Program-made: the position numbers and the translations under genes
Shown: piece by piece, positions 1 to 5,870 of the stretch
Numbering within the stretch: the first letter of the stretch is position 1
How the letters are laid out: each line of letters starts with the position of its first letter
From: Bacteriovoracaceae bacterium
GTDB lineage: Bacteria > Bdellovibrionota > Bacteriovoracia > Bacteriovoracales > Bacteriovoracaceae
Assembly (NCBI GenBank): GCA_947442115.1
Contig: CANEVK010000146.1
Location: 1 to 7,379, forward strand
Length of the DNA: 7,379 bases
Reading direction: 5' to 3'
Notes under the pieces: model-generated
Databases searched by the model: none
The model's input: only the letters and a program-made list of their open reading frames with translations
What the model was told of the DNA's origin: nothing

Positions 1-1
1 C

Positions 2-607
2 AAAGACAATGAGGATTCATCAGTTGCGGAGCTAGAGAGTGCTAGGGCCAAGCATTATGAGAAAATCAAGATGGTTGAGAAGAGTGTGGAGCCACTTAAG
101 GATCCTGTTCTCAACCCGCTTGAAGAGATTAAAAAACTAGGACATAAGCAGCTTGATTTTAATGCCCTCCTTGATAAACGAGTGATCGTTATTTTGAGGG
201 ATGCTTTTAAGGATGGACTTCTAGGGCATCTTCCTGAAGCTGAAGTTAAAAAAATTATTGTTGAAAAGATGAAAGGAACAAGGCTGGAATCAGTGGTGGA
301 ATTTTTCCCTGGTTTGCTACCGTTTTTTGTTGATCTCGCTCGTGATAAATATGTTTTTCATAGTCTTTTAACATTATTTGAAAGAAGGGAAGATCTAAAA
401 ACCTATGCCTATATATGGCTTGCTATATTTATCTTTGGTCTGCTTGTTAAAAACCGTTTAGTAAAACCAAAGTGGAGTTTTTTTAGGCGTTTACGTTGGA
501 ATATGACCATCAACTTATTTCTGACTCTGATTTCGTTCTCAGTATTTTACTTTATGTTTACCATAGAAGTAGATCCCATTTTAAAGGTCATCCTAAAACA
601 ATTTTAA
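2..607 (+). CDS. Unrecognised two-pass membrane protein, C-terminal part (5' end outside window)
   Basis: The reading frame is open from base 2, with no stop before the TAA at 605-607, so the gene begins upstream of the window. The first Met codon, at 71, has no ribosome-binding site and is probably internal. The visible 201 residues begin with a charged stretch, then a mixed helical region. Two hydrophobic segments lie near the C-terminus: one around YAYIWLAIFIFGLLV (bases about 404-450) and one around INLFLTLISFSVFYFMF (about 509-560). The linker between them is strongly basic (KNRLVKPK, FRRLR). By the positive-inside rule this linker should be cytoplasmic, placing the N-terminal part and the short tail outside. 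That would require a signal peptide or another membrane segment upstream. I do not recognise the family. The gene is convergent with the 525-residue lipoprotein gene, and their stop codons overlap. Confidence 0.75.
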   Translation, partial: KDNEDSSVAELESARAKHYEKIKMVEKSVEPLKDPVLNPLEEIKKLGHKQLDFNALLDKRVIVILRDAFKDGLLGHLPEAEVKKIIVEKMKGTRLESVVEFFPGLLPFFVDLARDKYVFHSLLTLFERREDLKTYAYIWLAIFIFGLLVKNRLVKPKWSFFRRLRWNMTINLFLTLISFSVFYFMFTIEVDPILKVILKQF

Positions 608-2181
608 AATTTTGGAACACATCCAATCTTTCTATCATGGGGTGGGTAATTGGAAGAGATACCAGATGAATTGGCTCCTCCAGATTCTACACCTTGACTT
701 GTTATTTCTGCCGCCCCTTTGACTTGATAAATCCTTTGAGTAGATGATTTAACGTAAGGTGAAGCTTTATTTAAAGGATAGTAAAAGAAGACAGGTACGC
801 TTGAGACAACGCCATCAGTGGGGACTGTTGGTACTCCATTTTTCATGTAAAACCAAACCGCTTTTAAATCAGTCTCACGAATCAGGATATAGTCATCAGG
901 TGCTTTGAATGGAGTATTATATCGATCAAAAACGGTCTCAGGGGCCTTGGCGCCAACATACAGACCTTCCATATCAACACCAACAATGTCTCTCATCGCC
1001 TTAAAAAGGGGGTTATTGCTATTGTAGTGTGAGCTATTTAAACAATAGGAGCGAAAGGTTGTTTGATCAATCCATGGGAACATATAGTAACCCATCGATT
1101 GAGCAACAGAATTAGTCGACCCCGCTTCAGAACTTTCTTCGGTTGATGCCATTCCAGAGAATTTGACAAAAAACTTTGTGGAAGCTGGAATGTTTGTCGC
1201 ACCAAAACTTCTCGCCTTTTGAAGAATCATATCATTCACATCATCATTACCATTGCCGTCGTTGTCATAAAATCTTGGATCAGTGTTGTCCCAGAGATTG
1301 AAGTTGCCGGGAATCTCTTCCAGTCTTGGAAAGAGAATATCATCAATGGCACCATAGAGAGGATTCATGAAATCATGGCAAACCATGGTGGAACCAGGTT
1401 GAATAGGTTGAGGAGGGATTCTTGGTAGAAAATAAAAGTGAACTCGAAAGGCGACATCAAAATAAGTGTCACCGCTCTCCTCGTCAACTGAAGGAGGCCG
1501 TTGGATACAAGTATATTGAGTAATGGGAGCATTCTTAAGAGGTCCTAGTGTTGCCATCGGTATGTCAGAAGAATATTTTATAATTTGAATCGAATCTGAT
1601 TTTGAACCGGAGCTTGTTTCTGTAAGGGTTAAAACATAGGTCTTATCTTCAGATAAGCGATCGATGTTTGCTGAAATAGAATTGGTTCCTAACTCTACAT
1701 CTAAAGTGATCTCATTGTTATCCTCGTCTTTAGCTTTGAGGACACATTTTGGATTTGTTTCTTCATCTTCGAGGGGAGTATTACACCAACCCTTTACATT
1801 CACGAGAGTCGAATTAAGTGAGATAGCTTCTGTAACATTAAAATTAGCATAAAAGATACCAGCACCATTTGTTGCTTTTGATGAACAGTAACTTGAGCAA
1901 TTACCAAATGTGACGGCCTTTCCATCTTTGCAACCACAAAAATCAGATTTAAATTTGATCGCCTGATCTGGTCTTGCGGCCGGTTGATCAATACAAGTAA
2001 AACTTCCATCAGTATTCGTTTTTTTGATTTTCCCCTCTGGGCAAGTGTCAGTATTTTTAGTCAGACCAGAATTGGGTGAGATCGTTGATCTTTGAGGAAT
2101 GGTGTCTTGGCATGAGGCCAATAGGCAGCACACTCCAAGCACGAAGATTTGTAAATTAAATTTTCTTAATCGTGAGACCAT
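604..2181 (-). CDS. Large cysteine-rich lipoprotein of unknown function with a calcium-loop-like motif
   Basis: The 525-residue product starts with a basic n-region (R4, R6, K7), a hydrophobic core and the lipobox LASC with Cys24. It should be a lipid-anchored envelope protein. Gln at +2 would favour the outer membrane under the E. coli Lol rule, which may not hold in this organism. Twelve further cysteines follow, at 47, 63, 82, 84, 95, 99, 133, 146, 225, 268, 380 and 521. Those at 82-99 form a compact C-x-C-x10-C-x3-C cluster. Residues about 105-205 look like a beta-sandwich (fibronectin/Ig-like), with alternating hydrophobics and an L-SEDKTYVLTLTE stretch. Residues 306-317 (DNDGNGNDDVND) fit a 12-residue EF-hand/dockerin-like loop. 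The remainder (210-525) is unrecognised and contains many aromatic and Pro residues. The start has GAGGA on the minus strand at 2191-2195, nine bases upstream. No enzyme motif is seen, so the function is unknown; a structural or binding role on the cell surface is only a guess. Confidence 0.88.
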   Translation of the reverse strand: MVSRLRKFNLQIFVLGVCCLLASCQDTIPQRSTISPNSGLTKNTDTCPEGKIKKTNTDGSFTCIDQPAARPDQAIKFKSDFCGCKDGKAVTFGNCSSYCSSKATNGAGIFYANFNVTEAISLNSTLVNVKGWCNTPLEDEETNPKCVLKAKDEDNNEITLDVELGTNSISANIDRLSEDKTYVLTLTETSSGSKSDSIQIIKYSSDIPMATLGPLKNAPITQYTCIQRPPSVDEESGDTYFDVAFRVHFYFLPRIPPQPIQPGSTMVCHDFMNPLYGAIDDILFPRLEEIPGNFNLWDNTDPRFYDNDGNGNDDVNDMILQKARSFGATNIPASTKFFVKFSGMASTEESSEAGSTNSVAQSMGYYMFPWIDQTTFRSYCLNSSHYNSNNPLFKAMRDIVGVDMEGLYVGAKAPETVFDRYNTPFKAPDDYILIRETDLKAVWFYMKNGVPTVPTDGVVSSVPVFFYYPLNKASPYVKSSTQRIYQVKGAAEITSQGVESGGANSSGISSNYPPHDRKIGCVPKF

Positions 2182-2270
2182 AATCCTTATTCCTCAACGA
2201 CTTATCGAGTTCTCGTGATTAATTCTTAAGTTATTCTAATGCCTGTTACCTAAGATTAAGGAAAATGCAG

Positions 2271-2396
2271 ATGAAGTCTCAGTATTTCAATTACTTAGGC
2301 GATTCTCTGGAGAGGCTTCGGCTGTTGAAGTGCCCAGAGTTTAAGGCAAAGACTAAACTAATTCATGAAATCACCGATAAGTCCTTGGAAAGATAA
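2271..2396 (+). CDS. Possible 41-residue small protein upstream of ihfB
   Basis: This short ORF encodes 41 residues beginning MKSQYFNYLGDSLERLRLLK and ending in TDKSLER, followed by TAA. AAGGA at 2258-2262 lies eight bases before the ATG at 2271, a normal distance. Another in-frame ATG at 2265 is too close to that site, so I prefer 2271. The product is basic and helix-prone, with one Cys (residue 21) and neither a signal peptide nor a membrane segment. Its stop is 28 bases before the ihfB start and I see no terminator between them, so the two would probably be cotranscribed. It diverges from the lipoprotein gene on the other strand. I do not recognise a family. It could instead be untranslated leader of ihfB, since a 41-codon ORF with an apparent ribosome-binding site can arise by chance. 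Confidence 0.45.
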   Translation: MKSQYFNYLGDSLERLRLLKCPEFKAKTKLIHEITDKSLER

Positions 2397-2424
2397 TTTC
2401 GAATCTCTTTAGAAGGAGCAGTAA

Positions 2425-2730
2425 ATGACGAAAGCTGATTTAATTGCAGTAATTGAAAAACAGGGCAATCTTCCGCATCACCAAGCAGAAAAGATTGTGA
2501 ATATTTGCTTTGATAGCATGATCCAAGCTCTTTTTGATGACGAGCGAATTGAAATTCGTGGATTTGGATCATTTGCGAATAGGAATTATAAGGCCTATGA
2601 GGGAAGAAACCCTAAAACAGGTAAAGTGGTTAAGGTGAGTCCAAAGAAAGTCCCTTTCTTTAAAGTGGGTAAAGAACTTAAAGAAATGGTGGATGATGGT
2701 AAGGATAAGTACGTCATTCGCGAAGCTTAA
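2425..2730 (+). CDS. ihfB: HU/IHF-family DNA-binding protein, IHF-beta-like
   Basis: The 101-residue product is a full-length member of the HU/IHF family of small dimeric DNA-bending proteins. These act in the nucleoid and affect transcription, replication and recombination. MTKADLIAVI begins the N-terminal helices. ERIEIRGFGSF (40-50) closely matches the IHF-beta signature, and the DNA-binding arm spans about 52-76. The arm includes GRNPKTG (60-66) with Pro63, the residue that intercalates between base pairs. VPFFKVGKELKE (76-87) is the usual last helix. A charged tail of about ten residues (to VIREA) extends beyond the usual end of the family. AAGGAG at 2413-2418 is a strong ribosome-binding site six bases before the ATG. 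The gene probably follows a small ORF in the same transcript and ends at a strong intrinsic terminator. Family membership is certain; IHF-beta rather than HU is inferred from the signature, and no alpha partner gene is in the window. Confidence 0.95.
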   Translation: MTKADLIAVIEKQGNLPHHQAEKIVNICFDSMIQALFDDERIEIRGFGSFANRNYKAYEGRNPKTGKVVKVSPKKVPFFKVGKELKEMVDDGKDKYVIREA

Positions 2731-2751
2731 AAACTATTTAAATTTTCCAAT

Positions 2752-2778
2752 AAGGCCTGCCATCGAGCAGGCCTTTTT
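2752..2778 (+). terminator. Strong intrinsic terminator after ihfB
   Basis: A perfect 9-bp GC-rich stem, AAGGCCTGC (2752-2760) with GCAGGCCTT (2767-2775), encloses a six-base loop CATCGA. A run of five T (2774-2778) follows, then ATTT. It begins 21 bases after the ihfB stop and should separate ihfB from the transporter gene. On the opposite strand there is no comparable T run. Confidence 0.9.
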
Positions 2779-2794
2779 ATTTGTCCCGAATTGA

Positions 2795-2829
2795 TTGACA
2801 ATTTCTTCCCCCCTAGGGTTTTCTATAGG
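2795..2829 (+). promoter_or_regulatory. Candidate promoter with consensus -35 and a CCCTAGGG palindrome, upstream of the transporter gene
   Basis: A perfect TTGACA lies at 2795-2800. No good -10 box lies at the usual spacing: the region 2819-2829 (TTTTCTATAGG) holds only partial matches. The 8-bp palindrome CCCTAGGG at 2811-2818 sits where the spacer would be. CCCTA (2811-2815) can alternatively pair with TAGGG (2826-2830). Lying just after the ihfB terminator, this is the natural place for a promoter of the transporter gene. The weak -10 keeps confidence low. Confidence 0.35.
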
Positions 2830-2841
2830 GATTAAAACTAG

Positions 2842-2847
2842 AAAGGA
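2842..2847 (+). promoter_or_regulatory. Ribosome-binding site that fixes the transporter start
   Basis: AAAGGA lies four bases before the ATG at 2852. The frame also stays open upstream to a TTG at 2795, but that codon has no ribosome-binding site and is the first three bases of a consensus -35 box. The intervening 19 residues are not typical of the APC family. The ATG at 2852 is therefore the better start. Confidence 0.75.
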
Positions 2848-2851
2848 TAAT

Positions 2852-4192
2852 ATGAGTAAGCTCCTCCGCGGTTTAACCCTGACTGATTCTATTTCAATTG
2901 TTATTGGAACCATTATTGGGACAGGTGTTTTTTTAAAAACTGCGACCATGGCCCAAACCTTAGGCAGTCCTTTATGGGTTCTGGCCGCTTGGGTGGTGGG
3001 AGGTGCGCTCTCCTTAACTGGTGCTCTGGCCTATGCTGAACTTGGCTCAATCATGCCCGATGCAGGAGGAGAGTATGTGTATCTCAAAGAAGGGTATGGA
3101 GATATCTGGGCCTTCCTTTATGGGTGGATGCGCTTTTGGATTGGCTCACCTGGTTCTATTGCTGCTTATGCTGTGGGGGCCATGACTTTTGCCAGTGGGA
3201 TGATTGATTTGAGTTTCATCGGTGGTAAAGAGGTGGCAGCGGTTTTAGTCATTACTGTATTCTCTGTCCTTAACTGCTTCAGTGTTGCTTTTGGTGGCAA
3301 GCTTAATTCCTTTATGACGGCCCTAAAACTCATCATGATTTTTGGCATCACCTTGGGAATATTTTTATTTTCCAAAGAGGTGAGTTGGTCTCACCTTTAT
3401 GAAAAAGCACCAGGTGTAGATGGTTTTGTGGGATGGTCTGCTTTTGGCTCGGCTATATTGGCCGCACTTTGGGCCTATGATGGATGGAATAATCTTTCGA
3501 TGGTGGCCGGTGAAATTAAAAATCCTCAAAAAAATATTCCACTCTCGTTTGGAATTGGTCTTTTGATTATTTTGGCCATTTATGGCCTCACGAATGTGGC
3601 CTATTTCTATGCTCTTCCTTTTTCTGAAGTTTTGAATTCTAATTCGGGCCAGCTTCCTGATGCCCTCCCTGTGGCCACCAAAGCTGCCATGACTTTTCTT
3701 GGTGCTTCTGGAGTGGGACTCCTTTCAGCGGCTTTTGTTTTTTCTGCTCTAGGGGCCATGAATGGTTCAATTATGACGGGAGCAAGAGTGCCTTATGCTA
3801 TGGCCAGTGATGGTTTATTTTTTAAGCAACTAGCGACTGTGAGTGCAAAATCTCAAGTGCCAGTGGCTTCAATTATGGTTCAGGCCAGTGTTTCGATTAT
3901 GCTCGCCTTGTCTGGTACCTTTGATCAGCTCACAGACTATGTGGTTTTTTCCGCTTGGATTTTTTATGCCATGGTGACAGGAGTTGTATTCCGTCTTAGA
4001 AAAACTAAGCCGAACATCGTCAGAGATTATAAAGCTTTGGGCTATCCCGTGTTGCCAGCGATTTTTATTGTTCTGGGAGTTCTTCTTCTCATCAATACGG
4101 TCTATACATCCCCGCAATCGACGCTTATTGGTTTAGGCTTTATTCTTTCGGGGATCCCTGTCTTTTATTACTTTAAAAAGAATAAAGCTTAG
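2852..4192 (+). CDS. APC-superfamily amino-acid permease, LAT/SteT-like
   Basis: The 446-residue product is an inner-membrane transporter of the amino acid-polyamine-organocation superfamily, with about 12 hydrophobic segments. Segment 1 carries GTIIGTGVF (19-27), the glycine-rich unwound helix that binds the substrate backbone. AYAELGSIMPDAGGEYVYL (60-78) follows segment 2. WAYDGWNNLSMVAGEIKNP (207-225) is the segment 6/7 signature of the L-type (LAT) and SteT-like subfamily. ARVPYAMASDGLFF (311-324) lies in the loop after segment 8. Length and start agree with the family. Bacterial LAT-like members exchange or import neutral amino acids such as serine and threonine; the substrate here cannot be read from sequence. 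The gene appears to be a single unit, with its own candidate promoter after the ihfB terminator and a weak terminator at its end. The start used is the ATG with AAAGGA upstream rather than the TTG at 2795. Confidence 0.93.
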   Translation: MSKLLRGLTLTDSISIVIGTIIGTGVFLKTATMAQTLGSPLWVLAAWVVGGALSLTGALAYAELGSIMPDAGGEYVYLKEGYGDIWAFLYGWMRFWIGSPGSIAAYAVGAMTFASGMIDLSFIGGKEVAAVLVITVFSVLNCFSVAFGGKLNSFMTALKLIMIFGITLGIFLFSKEVSWSHLYEKAPGVDGFVGWSAFGSAILAALWAYDGWNNLSMVAGEIKNPQKNIPLSFGIGLLIILAIYGLTNVAYFYALPFSEVLNSNSGQLPDALPVATKAAMTFLGASGVGLLSAAFVFSALGAMNGSIMTGARVPYAMASDGLFFKQLATVSAKSQVPVASIMVQASVSIMLALSGTFDQLTDYVVFSAWIFYAMVTGVVFRLRKTKPNIVRDYKALGYPVLPAIFIVLGVLLLINTVYTSPQSTLIGLGFILSGIPVFYYFKKNKA

Positions 4193-4211
4193 ACAGTTAG
4201 GGTCTTTTTTT
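4191..4211 (+). terminator. Weak intrinsic terminator after the transporter gene
   Basis: AGAC (4191-4194, overlapping the stop codon) can pair with GTCT (4202-4205) around a seven-base loop, followed directly by a seven-T tract (4205-4211). The stem is only 4 bp, so termination may be partial. The T tract right after a stop codon is the main support. Confidence 0.35.
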
Positions 4212-4232
4212 CATAGTTTTAGAGATTTTAGA

Positions 4233-4270
4233 CTTTGGCCCAAGGTTTTCGTTTAACCTAGGCCAAAGGA
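4233..4270 (+). promoter_or_regulatory. Hairpin overlapping the ribosome-binding site of the DUF2141 gene
   Basis: CTTTGGCC (4233-4240) pairs perfectly with GGCCAAAG (4261-4268). An inner stem AGGTT (4243-4247) with AACCT (4255-4259) closes on the loop TTCGTTT. Only the small internal loop CA/A separates the two stems, giving 13 base pairs in all. The ribosome-binding site AAAGGA (4265-4270) is seven bases before the ATG at 4278, and its first four bases lie in the stem. No T run follows on either strand, so it does not look like a terminator. A role in limiting translation is inferred. Confidence 0.6.
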
Positions 4271-4277
4271 TAAAAAC

Positions 4278-4709
4278 ATGAAAATAGCTTTCATCGCATC
4301 TGCTTTTCTCTTCTCTCTTCTTTCTCAAGCTGAGGTTGTTAGTATCAAGGTGAAAAACCTTGGGGGAGAGTCTGGTCAGCTTGCTATCGCCGTTTTTGAT
4401 GATCCTAATGCTTTTCCAGATCAATCGGCCGCTGCAATCCATACGCAATTCATTCCTCTGAATTCTGGTCTTAATCAAATAGATTTCAAATTGAATTTAA
4501 AACCTGGCACCTACGCCATAGCGACGTATTTGGATAAAAATAAGAACCGCACACTTGATACGAATATGGTGGGGGCCCCAAAAGAGCGTTTTGGATTCTC
4601 CCAAAATCCGAAGATCCGTTTTTCTGCTCCTAATTTCAATGAGTGCGAATTTAGTGTAGGCGATAAGCAGACTAAATCGCTGGAAATGAATTTAATAAAA
4701 TTTATGTGA
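4278..4709 (+). CDS. DUF2141-domain secreted protein
   Basis: The 143-residue product has a signal peptide (MKIAFIASAFLFSLLSQA) with likely cleavage after Ala18, so it is expected in the periplasm or outside the cell. The mature protein matches the DUF2141 pattern. It has G-x-L-A-I-A-V-F-D (33-41), AFPDQS (45-50), LKPGTYAIATYLDKN (74-88), then N-x-x-LDTNMVGAPKERFGFS (90-108) and SAPNFNECEFSV (116-127). The family is a small beta-sandwich of unknown function, and mature length here is typical. Asp86, Asn88, Asn90 and Asp94 lie where a calcium-loop-like turn would, but the loop lacks the Gly at position 6 and the acid at position 12. The ribosome-binding site AAAGGA sits partly inside a hairpin. 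The gene lies alone between the transporter and the oppositely oriented tRNA-Cys. Family assignment is confident; the biological role is not known. Confidence 0.9.
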   Translation: MKIAFIASAFLFSLLSQAEVVSIKVKNLGGESGQLAIAVFDDPNAFPDQSAAAIHTQFIPLNSGLNQIDFKLNLKPGTYAIATYLDKNKNRTLDTNMVGAPKERFGFSQNPKIRFSAPNFNECEFSVGDKQTKSLEMNLIKFM

Positions 4710-4762
4710 GCATTCCTTTAAGAAATGTCTGTGGCTGCAAAAAAGATTTCGGGATTTAAGTT

Positions 4763-4840
4763 TGGAGGAGACGGGCGGATTTGAACCGCCGGCTTTACAG
4801 TTTTGCAAACTGCTCCCTTGGGCCACTCGGGCACGTCTCC
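4763..4840 (-). tRNA. tRNA-Cys (anticodon GCA)
   Basis: Read on the minus strand from 4840, a full cloverleaf of 78 bases forms, including an encoded 3' CCA (4765-4763). The acceptor stem is GGAGACG with CGTCTCC, and the discriminator base is T, the usual U73 of tRNA-Cys. The D-stem is CCC/GGG with a loop containing GTGG. The anticodon stem is GCAGT/ACTGT (first pair G-U) around the loop TTGCAAA, giving anticodon GCA for UGU/UGC codons. The T-stem is GGCGG/CCGCC around TTCAAAT. The gene stands alone and converges on the DUF2141 gene. A six-T run on the minus strand at 4744-4739 may help end the transcript, though I see no hairpin before it. Confidence 0.97.
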
Positions 4841-4855
4841 ATTTGAGTGCCCTTT

Positions 4856-4884
4856 AGTTTCGACGCTTTGAGCTTTTCTGTCAA
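4856..4884 (-). promoter_or_regulatory. Candidate promoter of tRNA-Cys
   Basis: On the minus strand, a perfect TTGACA (4884-4879) is followed after exactly 17 bases by GAAACT (4861-4856), which matches TATAAT at three positions. Transcription would start about seven bases further on, leaving a leader of roughly eight bases before the tRNA. Position and -35 quality support it; the poor -10 is the weak point. Confidence 0.5.
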
Positions 4885-5052
4885 TGGGATAAAGAGTTGA
4901 ACATTTGAGATAATTCTAAAATTTTTTGTGGCGAGTCAGTGGTGTCCAATTCTGCCTCGGCTGAGAATTTATGCCGGGACTTTAATTCTAAAATCTTCTC
5001 TAGGTACCTGAGAATCTCAAGAAAAAGATCTGGCCTGGCTTTTGCTTTGAGG

Positions 5053-5074
5053 CTCCCGTGTTTTAACACGGAGG
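5053..5074 (+). promoter_or_regulatory. Hairpin covering the ribosome-binding site of the CHRD-like lipoprotein gene
   Basis: CTC (5053-5055), one bulged C, then CGTGT (5057-5061) can pair with ACACG (5066-5070) and GAG (5071-5073), closing on a short TTTA loop. The right arm contains GGAG of the ribosome-binding site GGAGG (5070-5074), which lies eight bases before the ATG at 5083. When the stem forms, nearly the whole site is paired. No T tract follows, so a terminator is unlikely. A regulatory role is inferred. Confidence 0.5.
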
Positions 5075-5082
5075 TTCTCTAA

Positions 5083-5799
5083 ATGAAAAAATGTCTTTCA
5101 GTCGTATCTAGTGTTCTATTACTTTCTCTCGTTTCTTGTGGTGAAAAAACAAATAACAGGAGGCAGCTTTCTGTTCAAAATTTTTTTCAAACAGAAAAAG
5201 GGATCTATGAAGCAAAACTGGAGTCCTTGAATTCACACCTTGGTGATGAAGCACGAGGCAAAGCAGTCATTAAGCTCAAAGGTGATGAGATGCTGGTAGA
5301 AATTCAAATGGATGGTACCGAAGCGCAAATCGTCCATGGCCAATTTTTACATGTCTCAGATCAGTGTCCGACTTTAAGTTCTGATACCAATAATGATGGG
5401 ATTATTGATGATCTTGAAGGTCGCATGAACTATGGTTCAGCACTTATTCCGCTTGATAGTGATTTATCGATACAAGGTGAAGAGAAATTCATATTCCCGA
5501 AAGCTGATTTCTCAGGGAATTATTCTTATCGCTCACAAACCAATTGGACAAAAATGATAACGGATTTGCTTCTAAAAGATACGAATCCTTCAGATGGACT
5601 GGTTAAGTTAAACTCTGCGTTTAATTTAAAAGGTCGACAAATTGTTATTAAAGGAATTTCTCCTAATGTTAATTTACCAGAGTCAGTGAAGGCCATTGGT
5701 AGTGAGGACATTCATGGATCCATACCTGTTGCCTGTGGCACATTAATAAAAGTTGCTTCTGATGATGGTTACAGTGATTATAATGGTGGAAAAGACTAG
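5083..5799 (+). CDS. CHRD-like lipoprotein with EF-hand-type loop
   Basis: The 238-residue product begins with a lipoprotein signal peptide ending in the lipobox LVSC (Cys19), with Gly at +2. It is expected to be anchored in the envelope. Residues about 40-224 resemble the CHRD-like family found in many bacterial secreted proteins. The elements are a beta-rich start (YEAKLESLN, GKAVIKLKGDEMLVEIQMDG), a His-containing strand (IVHGQFLHV, 83-91), QCPT (94-97), and then a perfect calcium-type loop DTNNDGIIDDLE (101-112). YGSALIPLDSDLS (117-129), FPKADFSGNYSY (138-149), GRQIVIKGI (184-192) and IPVACGTLIKV (214-224) follow. Cys95 and Cys218 could form a disulfide. A glycine- and aspartate-rich tail ends the protein. 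The role of bacterial CHRD-like proteins is not established. The assignment rests on the remembered family pattern, so is moderately sure. The gene diverges from tRNA-Cys, has a hairpin over its ribosome-binding site, and ends at a terminator-like hairpin. Confidence 0.85.
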   Translation: MKKCLSVVSSVLLLSLVSCGEKTNNRRQLSVQNFFQTEKGIYEAKLESLNSHLGDEARGKAVIKLKGDEMLVEIQMDGTEAQIVHGQFLHVSDQCPTLSSDTNNDGIIDDLEGRMNYGSALIPLDSDLSIQGEEKFIFPKADFSGNYSYRSQTNWTKMITDLLLKDTNPSDGLVKLNSAFNLKGRQIVIKGISPNVNLPESVKAIGSEDIHGSIPVACGTLIKVASDDGYSDYNGGKD

Positions 5800-5805
5800 T
5801 ATTCT

Positions 5806-5840
5806 AGCAATGGGCCCTACTTCAAAGGTAGGGCTTTGCT
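5806..5840 (+). terminator. Terminator-like hairpin after the CHRD-like gene
   Basis: GCCCTAC (5814-5820) pairs perfectly with GTAGGGC (5828-5834) around a seven-base loop. The flanks AGCAA (5806-5810) and TTGCT (5836-5840) can extend the stem past a 3-versus-1 internal loop. It starts seven bases after the stop codon. The following T content is modest (TTT, then GCTATT), so termination may be incomplete and some read-through into the GH84 gene is possible. Confidence 0.65.
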
Positions 5841-5870
5841 ATTCCATGCTTTCGGTTTTAAACTATTCTC

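Noticed and set aside
2206..2215. CGAGTTCTCG inverted repeat in the divergent gap before the small ORF
   Set aside because: Four-base arms are too short to support an operator, and no matching promoter boxes could be placed with confidence.
2795..2851. An upstream TTG start adding 19 residues to the transporter
   Set aside because: There is no ribosome-binding site, the TTG is part of a consensus -35 box, and the extension does not resemble the family's N-terminus; the ATG at 2852 has AAAGGA upstream.
4743..4766. A terminator after tRNA-Cys on the minus strand
   Set aside because: A six-T run is present, but I found no stable hairpin before it.
4881..5069. A 62-codon minus-strand ORF starting at GTG between the tRNA-Cys and the CHRD-like gene
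   Set aside because: It has no clear ribosome-binding site, its GTG lies inside the leader hairpin of the divergent gene, and its stop overlaps the -35 box of the tRNA promoter. The composition is plausible for a protein, so a homology search would settle it, but I cannot support it as a gene.
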